A stretch of DNA of 38,014 nt from Cruorifilaria tuberocauda (lineage: Eukaryota; Nematoda; Chromadorea; Rhabditida; Onchocercidae), in NCBI GenBank assembly GCA_013365365.1, contig JABVXU010000517.1:1-38014 (forward strand), written 5' to 3'. Positions 24,501 to 33,900 of the stretch are shown here, in pieces. A program made the position numbers and the translations under genes. The first letter of the stretch is position 1. Each line of letters starts with the position of its first letter. Under the pieces are notes generated by a model, which saw only the letters and a list, made by a program, of their open reading frames with translations, ran no database searches and was not told where the DNA came from.

Positions 24501-27500
24501 CGATTACGAAAATTAGAAATATTTTAATTTAAATTTAAAAATTTTAAAAAAATTTATGAAATATTTTAATGAGAAGTTATTTAGCTTAGTTAATTAAATA
24601 ATTTAGCTTAAATATTAAAAAATGTGTAATTAATACCTCTAAATCAATATTATGAGAAATTATTCAGCTTAATTAAGAAATATTAATTAATTAATATTAA
24701 TATTAAGTTATTATTATTCTAAATTAATATTATGATATATTTAATTTTTTCCTCATTTTCCATTACAAATATTTATTTTTCCTAAATATATAAAATAAAA
24801 TATAATATAAATAAAATATAATATAAAATAAAATATTTTTTCTGATTACTATAATTGAATACCTAATTACTATAATTAATTAATTAATTAATTAATTGCT
24901 AAAAATGCCCTCTTTCTTTATAATAATTAATTCTAAACAAACTTGGTTTTTGAGCTTGTTCAATTTGTTCGTTATCACCTGAATAGTACCGTTGTCGATA
25001 AACGTCTTCTTCATTTTCATAATTTGCCTGTAATACCTGTTTACGGGATAATTCATTATTAACATTCACCACTATCACTAGCTTAAATCGATAGAATAAT
25101 TAGACTACCGATATTTTCACTTTTCAAATATTAATAATAATCATTCCAGGTACAAAAATTTATAAGAGAATGAAAAATTGATAACAATCATCTAATAAGT
25201 AATTAATAGTAAGTAATAAGAACTAGTAATTAGTACTTATTATTAGTATTTAATTAGTATTAGTAATTAATAATTAATAATTAGTGATAATAAGGAATTA
25301 GGCGAATTTCAATCATATGTTAAAAATTAAAAATTTAAGAAGTTTTTACGTGTGGAAAAAAGTATAGAAAAAAAAAATCTAAGCGATTAAAATAATTTCA
25401 AATTTATCTCCCAATAAATTGATAAATTCATTGTTTGAGTAATAACATTCCGTGATAACATTTATTCGGAAAATATCACCGGAAGAAAATTTAGATAAAC
25501 CGATCAGTAAACTGATAACTTCCTCTTCAATTAATTCATTCCCATCCGGTTTCCGGCAGGACTACTGATAACGCTTTGTGATCTTTTCCCGTCATAAAGA
25601 AAAATATGCTAGTATTAATAAGCAGAATAAGCTAAATAAAATAAATTTTTATTTTTGAATTAAAAATTTTTTTTTTTTAAAAAATAAAATTCCTTGAAAG
25701 AAAATTAAGCTTATTAATAAATTAATAAGTTTGCTGGTAGAATAAATTTCATATCTAACATTTATTAATTATTTAAAATCGATGGATAATCAATCAATAA
25801 ATATATCAATTTCGATTCGATACACTCTAATACATCAAAATTTTCAATCAATTTCAATTTCGAATATTAAAATTACTATGACATTCAATTGTAGATCATA
25901 TAAAATAAATCGAAATTTATATCATTTAAAAGATACTTTAATAAGCATTATTACTTTTCTAATTACCTTCACAAATTGCAAAGAATATTAAACTTACTAT
26001 TATATTCAATTTTAGTTAATATAAGATATATAGAAAGTTATAAAAGATAATAAGTATGATTACTTTTCGAATTACCTGTTCAAATTGTAAAGGATATTAA
26101 AATTACTATGATATTCAATTGTAAATGGCATAAAACAAATCATATTACTTAAAGGAAACATAAATCATATTACTTAAAGGAAACTCATATTACTTAAAAG
26201 ATAATTTAATAAGTATGATTGATTACTTTTCGAATTACCTGTTCAAATTGTAAAGAATTTTTGTCGTACTGTCGAGAATGTCGTTTGCCTGGATGCAAAT
26301 GATTGTACCATTGATGAACTGAACTGTTTGGATGATGGACAGGAAATGATACATCGGATGTGTAATCCGAATCTTCCGAAATGCCAGCTGGAAAAAAAAG
26401 AACGGAAAAGCGATGAAACAAAGAAGCTTAATTAATCTTAATGGATAAGTTATTCTGTATAATTTGAATATATGCTACTGTATGAATTGCTACACCCTCA
26501 TTACAAATTATTAAAATAATGAAATATGAAATTCTTAAAATTTATTTTACTGTAATTATTGTCCTTTAAAATGATAGCTTGAAGAGGGAGAAAATAGTAT
26601 CCAATCTTAATTATCTTAATTGATAATAATCTGAATTATCATAATGAAATGAATGTTGAATTATTGTAGGGCATTTATTGATTGAAAATTGAATTGTATA
26701 GAAAATCAGGATTCTAATAATAAATAATTCAATGCAAATACTTTTGATACAACGAGTAATTCAATGGAAGTTCAGAAATCTCAGAAAGCACAAATTCCGG
26801 AAAGCATTTCAAATAAGATTCTCATTCATGAATTGTTACGTAAAATGTATTTAATAAATTGCAAAGAAAAAAAAAAGTGAAATCATTTTGAAAGTATTAA
26901 TTATTTAAAAGATTTTCCCTATTATATTTAAACAGCATAGAGAATGCAATATTGATTCAATTCAGGTTTTTCTTAAAAAGCTAAATTTAAATTATTGATA
27001 AAGATAGATATGGATGAATATTGATTGAAAATATGATAATAGAAATGTTAAATTAACATTTCGTGAGAAAATTCAATCAACGAGAAGGATAAAATGATTT
27101 TCTCAAGCAAAAAAAGTATGCTTGAAAAGTTGAAAAAAATTTCCATAGCTGAATAAAGGAGCTAATAGTGTAAAGCTTAATGTCTAAATAGGGATGAAAC
27201 GGATAATTTATTAATTTAAAAAACAAAAAAAAAAAGAAATGAACAATAAGTTTCAAATTGTAAGTTGAAAATCATGACAACAATAGACCAGAAGTTATTA
27301 CTTTCAGTTATTATTACTTCATTTCAGTTATTACTTCTAATATAATTTGAAAAAATTTTCATGGCTAAATGACGAAGCTAATAGTATAAACTTAATGTCT
27401 AAACAATAATGAAACAGGTAAATTGTTAATTTAAAAAAAATTAACATAAAAATATTAAAAAAAAATTAGTATAACAAAAATTAATTTAAAAAAACAAAAG

Positions 27501-30500
27501 AAAAGAGTAACAAAAGCAAAAAACAGTAAACAATAAATTTCAAATTATAAGTTGAAAATCTTGACATCTTGCAAATCTTGCAATAGACTGCAAATTATTA
27601 CTTCAAAATAAGAAGTACTAATATAATTGATAAAACTGGAATTAAAACTTAAAAAAATAACTGACATGATAGAAAACAATAAAATCATAATAAATTTCCC
27701 TTTTTAAATCTAGCCGGAATTGATCGTATCAGTTATTAATTTAGCAATTTTGATTTCTTCATTTCTTTGTTTAATTGAAATTTAGCTAAAATTGCTAATG
27801 CCATGGAAATTTGATTTATTTTAATCGATATTTCTAATCGATTATTTTAGAGTATAAATATTTTCAGCATTTTTGCATTCGTTTTTTTGGAAACTTTTCC
27901 AGCTACATTAATTATTTATCATCTATCAAACTATTTATTAAACTGATAATTATTTATCATTTATCAATTATTAATGGAAGAACTTTTTAATGCTACTATA
28001 AAGGATGAAAATTTAAGCAGAATTTTTAGCATAAATTTAAGCACACAAATAAATTTTGCTATTTCAAAAGAAAAAGTTAAACGAAGAAAATATTTCAAAG
28101 TTTATAATAAAACATATTTTTTGCAAAAAGATAAATTACAAATAGCATTATTGCTTCGCTGATCATTTTATCTTTCTAAACCATAAAATAAACGATAACT
28201 GATAGTGATAGTGAATGCGAGTAACTAGCAAATTCTCCTATTACTTTTGATATTTATCAAAAACTTTAAGAAAAATTTAATGAAGCTATTTATCACAGTG
28301 AATTTAACAAGTATTTTTTTATAAGAAGCTCAGTTACTCTTTGGTTAGAAGCATTCCATTTCAATAAATTACTTTAATTCTCATCTTTCAGCCAATCAAT
28401 ATCGCATTCAGTATTTTAAAACAAAAGAAAAATTTTTTAATTTAAATTTCTTCACGGCTAAATATACTAATCAAATCTGTGAATTTATCATTCGTTGCCA
28501 ATATTTGATTAAAAAATTCATAAGCTATAACTAAAGCTTTAAAATGCAATATCAGTGAGTGAGTGAGTGAGAATTAAAACTAAAAATGAAAAATGAAAAG
28601 GAAAAGAGAGGGAAGTAAAAGACAAAAAAAAAAATGAAGAAACAAAACTTCAAATGTTTCAGTGAACGCTATTCGAAATTATTGTCAATTGAAATTCAAA
28701 GCATTTCTTGATAAATGCTTGAGATTTTGCTAAATGTTTGATAGATTGGTTACTTTTTTTTCTTTGCATGAAAAACGACAAGAAAGTTTTCTCTTTATTT
28801 CCACTTTTGTTTATAAAAAGAAAAATTTGAAATAAAAATTTCAACTTCACAGCACAATGTTTTAAATGTTTCAGTTGAGAAAGAAAAGAAAAGAAAAAGG
28901 GAGGATATAAATTTATTATTTCAAAATTTGAAATGAAATAATTTTCTCTTCAATTCCTCTGATTTTGCTTACCTATTAAAGCATATATTTGTGATAAACT
29001 TAACTGTAAGCTTTAATTTGTTAAATAAAAATAGTTTCAAGTTAAGAAATCACGAAAAGTTTCAATAATACATCGTATGCTTAAATTAAAGGTTTAATTT
29101 GCTAAGTAAAAAAAAATTTCAAGTTAAATAATCGAGAAAAATTCAAATGCTATCTTTTCGAATTGTTAAAAAGTAATAAAAGATGAAGAAGAAAAAGATA
29201 AAGTTACTGACTGGATTAAAACAAACGTTAATTGAGAAATATAATTAAAAATGATTATAATTAATTTCTGTAATTAATTACTACAATGCTGCAAAATTAT
29301 TTGATAACACTATAAAGTAATTATCTTCATTAATTTAATAGTAAAATTAAAAATTAAAAAGCAAAACATTGATAATGTAAATGATGTTCTGTTGAAATTT
29401 AATTCTTATTTGACTAATAAATTGGTAAATTAAATTTTTGCTGGAAAAAAAACCTCAAAAGTAGAATAGAAAAAATAAATATAATAAGTTTAAGCTCTTT
29501 CTCTCTCTCTCTCTCTCTCTTCCTTTCTCTCTATCATCTATACTAATTATATAAGTATGTTATGTAATTAATCATAATTAATTATATGAATGGTTTTCTT
29601 GGTGCAAATAAAATTTCAATTTCTATGTTGATAAAATATAAACTTGAAAATGAAAATATAAATTTGAAGAATGCATACTTACAACGTATTAACGGTGCAC
29701 GTTGTTCTTGCCACTGATCCTGAAATGATAAAGTTTAAACGAAAAATCAACAAAGAATTCAATGATAAAAAATCAGTTGATATCATGATTAAGATTATAA
29801 TTGACAATACCTCATAATCAAATCTGTAATCACTGATTATCTAATCGTGATCAAGATTGTGACTATTAATCTCTTATCAGTATGATTAAATTTGTCTCAC
29901 ACTATATAAGCTTATTCGAGTGAAAAAAAGAAGAAAGAATAGAAGATAAAACTTTAATTCATAAAGAAATGATAGAAATTGAATGAAAATTTTTAATATT
30001 TTAATTAATTTAAATACCAATTAATTTTATAATTAATATTAAAATAGCGATTATCTCTATGCAACATTTTTATTTGTTCAAAATTTCATATTACTATGCT
30101 GATAAGAGACTGATATGCTGATAAGAGACTGATAAGAGAGTGAAGCAAATTATTTACTTTAACTTTTCAATAAACAATTCCATTTTAACTAATTTAATTT
30201 CCAATTAACAGACAATTTTTCCTAAATTGAAATCGTAAATATTACTTAATCAAATAATTCATAGATTATAGGAATAATTTACGAACTAATTAAAATAACG
30301 ATAATGAATTAATGAATAAATGAGATATCAGTAAAGAAAGAGAATGCAAACGATTCAATTCTTATGATATATTCCCGCTATTCTTTTTTTGTTTTTCGTA
30401 ATTTCGCAATTCAATTTAAAATCATTGCTTACTTGCATTTTCTCAAATTGAAAAAATACGATTATTAAATTTTATCATCGTTGTTTTGATATATTATAAG

Positions 30501-30909
30501 TGATAAGCAATGCTAATGATGCATAGGCATGTGAGCTTTAGCTTCTCAATGAACAATCTCATTTGAAGTAATTTAATTTCCGATTAACAGACAATTTCTC
30601 CTAAATTAAAATCGTAAATAAACGATTTAACACCAATTTCTCTCACTAAAAACTAACAAATCATCAAACAAATTCAATTTTTTCCATTCTTTTTTTTTCG
30701 TTTTCTTTTCTGTTTAAACTTAAACCAAACAAACGAGCAAAAACTTCGAAAAATCTTCCGAAATGAATAATTTGCAATGTAATGTAAAAAAGTTTTTTCT
30801 GAAAAAAAATTGAAGCATTCTTCTTTTTTAGAATGAAAGGAAACGCAAAAAACGGAAAAGTAACCGAACACTAAGCTGCAAATAACAATATTAAATAACG
30901 ATAATAATG

Positions 30910-30947
<38 letters not shown>

Positions 30948-33900
30948 GTAATAATAATAATACTAATAATAAAGTAATAATAATAATGGTATTGGTAATA
31001 ATTAGCGATAGTGATGATAAAAAAAATAATAATTGATAACAATAATCGGTAATGATAATAATAAGAAATAATAAAAAATAATAATAATAGTAGCAGTAAC
31101 AATAACGATAACTAGTAATAATTAGTGATAATGATGATAAAAATAATAATAATTGATGATGATGATAATGATAATAATAATAATAATATAGTTTTTCAGA
31201 CAATTTCAAAGCTTTCTTCTTTTTCTATTTCAAAAACGAAAAAACGGAAGTGAACGGAAGAAGTTGAATGAATTGAATTGAATGGAATGAAACTGTATTG
31301 AATTCATTCTTACATCATTTATCATATCATTTCTTACATTTTATTTTTTTCAATTCACAGCGGAAGGAAAGTATTCTGAAATCATTAGCATTAGCAGGAA
31401 TAGCAGCAAGAAATGCTCCTTCTCCCTCATTTCACTTTCATTTTCATCTTTGAAATAAGAAGAAGTACTATTTCCGAAGAAAATTTCGCTTTTCACTTCG
31501 AAATATTTCAAAATGGAAAGGCAAAAAAAGAAGAAAAGATAGAAAATGATTTATTGATACGAGTAATGAATATTGAAATATCTTTCGTATTTCATTTCCG
31601 TTTCTTTGATGTTTTATTAATTTCATTTCTAATTTCTTTGATATTTTATTAATTTCATTTCTAATTTCTTTGATATTTCATTAATTTCATTTCTAATTTC
31701 TTTGATATTTTATTAATTTCATTTCCAATTTCTCGACATAAATTTCATTTCCATTTCTTTGATATTTTTTTAGTTTCATTTCTAATTTCTTGATGATTTT
31801 ATCTGTTAAATTTCATTCCCAATTTCTTTGATATCTTATTGATTATATTATAAGTCTATAATAATTTAAAACATTTGAAAATGCTGCGATTTTGCAGCAT
31901 AATAAATCTCATTTCTTGAAAGATAAGTATCTTTTATTTTTGAATGTTTTTTTGTTTTAAAATATTTTAAACTTATCAAACTTATCAGAAACTTATCAAA
32001 CTTATCAGAACTATCAGATAAAGTTAAAATCGGATTTTTTACAGTGTGAAACAATTAAATCTGTTTTTTTTTTCATCATTTGGTGCTATTATTTAACATT
32101 TAATCAATTAATTATTATTCATTTTGATAATGGTGGCGAGAGATTCGTATGATCGGCCCCAATCATACGAACAAAAAATATTTCCATGAAATTTCAAATT
32201 AAAGAAACCGATAATTTTATCGAAATAATTTGACAACTCTATTAGTAATATGAATATTGTTTTACTCTAACTTTTACCTTTAAAAGATTTGCTTACTTCG
32301 ATTAAATGTCCAACAAAACTCTTTCGGTAATTATCACTACTGGAAAATGCGATTAAATATAATTATTAGTAATTGTTATAAAAATTATCCGTTACTTTTA
32401 CTCGATAACCTTAGCACTTTTTTGAATGATACGGCAAATTTCCGATATAAATTATTAAATAATCCAGCAGCTATTAAATCAATCAATACCAATCAATCAA
32501 TAATCAATTATTGCGAATTATTCATCTATAAATTTGGCAAGAAATGAAAATATACATTTAATAATATGCCACGTAATCGAATACGATTGCACGCTCGATT
32601 TTTTTTTCCACTTACTCCGGAAATAATACCATTTCCGGTATGATATGGAAATAATATGCACAAAAAAAAGGATAAGAATTGGAAAAGATTTTTTATTTAC
32701 TTTTCATTTGTTTCTTGAAAAATTGACAAACTTTAAAGAGCAAACAAAAAAGGAAAAGAAATTACAAAAGTATAATTCTTGTTTGTTTTTTTAAGAAAAA
32801 AATTAAAATTAAAAAGAAAGTTAAAGAGAAACTAATCTTTAACTTAGTTCTTTGTTTGCTTTAATTTACTTATTTGCTTTTTTCAGTTAAAATCATTGAC
32901 TTTCTTTTTCTTCCATTCTCATGTTTTTCTCATGCATTAAATTTAATGAATTAAAATGAAATATCGCATTCAAAATATCACCTGTAAAAATATACCTGTA
33001 TAATATGTACTGTGCTAATATCATTTAATATTTTTTTTTAGCACTATACTCAACATATTATACAGGTATACTTGCTTTTAATAAGTTTTAAAAATTAAAA
33101 TCAATTTCAAAAAAAAATGAATAGCTATTAAAAATATAGGAAGAGAAAAAAGTAAGCATTGTATATTTTTGCATCAAACAAAACGGATGTGAAAATCGGT
33201 TTTGAACCATAAATTATTCAACTTAAGTGCAAATAAAGAAAAAAGACGCATTACATCACATTTACGTCAAACCAATTTCATTTCTTTCGCTTTCAAGTTT
33301 GATTATCTTTTCTTTCTTTTGGTTTCATTTTATAGTTTAGAAAAATATTTCATTTGCGTAAAATGTTTTCGCAGGAAATGTTTGATGAAAGTGAAGTAAT
33401 AAAAAGGAATGAAAAGAGAAAATCTTATATGCATACTTAATTACTCTTTCTTCATTCTAATTCAAATGAGTAAAAACTTAACAAAAAAAAAAATCAATAT
33501 AAATCTCAAAATATTAACTCAAATATAATTGATATTAAATTTGCAAAAATAAAGTAAACATCTTTAGCAGTTTTTTTTTATTCCTTTTCAATTTAGCTTT
33601 TTCATTTTAATAAAATTATGAAATTACCTAAATTACTTAAAAATTTAGTTAAAATGGAAGAGTTAGAAAAAGAAACATACACCAATTTCCATGAGATGAC
33701 TTAATTCTTGCAACTTTGCTTGTAACTCTTCCGCATTAGCACCTTGCGCATCTGTAAAAAATTCATTTCATTTGTTAAATTTGCAAATTATAGCAATTAA
33801 CCAAATTATCTTCATTTTAATCAACTTAATTATTCTCATTTTATATTTTCAAATATTATGTGATAACGTTTTATTCGAATATTTTGCTACTTTTGCAACA

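Larger units (their letters stand above)
22867..24942 (-). other. Intron between exons g and h
   Basis: 2.08 kb, dominated by the TG satellite, the purine-rich block and the GA microsatellite. The rest (22870-23400, 24490-24785) is AT-rich. A Ser/Leu/Phe-rich minus-strand frame (23886-24500) is the translation of the purine-rich tract and not a gene. Confidence 0.75.
26388..29682 (-). other. Intron between exons e and f
   Basis: 3.3 kb with two diverged duplications (27125-27610, 28995-29145), a CT microsatellite (29494-29530) and A-rich tracts. Short frames at 27974-28162 (+) and 28659-28850 (-) are Lys/Ile/Asn/Phe-rich and lack supporting splice or family signals. Confidence 0.7.
29720..33680 (-). 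other. Intron between exons d and e
   Basis: 3.96 kb containing the 90-bp duplication, the AAT array, the 33-bp tandem repeat and two hairpins (32144, 32991). A plus-strand frame starting after TTCACAG at 31363 ([20 protein letters not shown]) has a slightly exon-like look but stops after 30 codons. Frames at 32347-32547 and 33202-33399 look like chance. Confidence 0.7.

Noticed and set aside
30674..31209. Leu/Tyr-rich minus-strand frames resembling membrane proteins
   Set aside because: They are produced by the AAT repeat; composition is limited to codons of the repeat.
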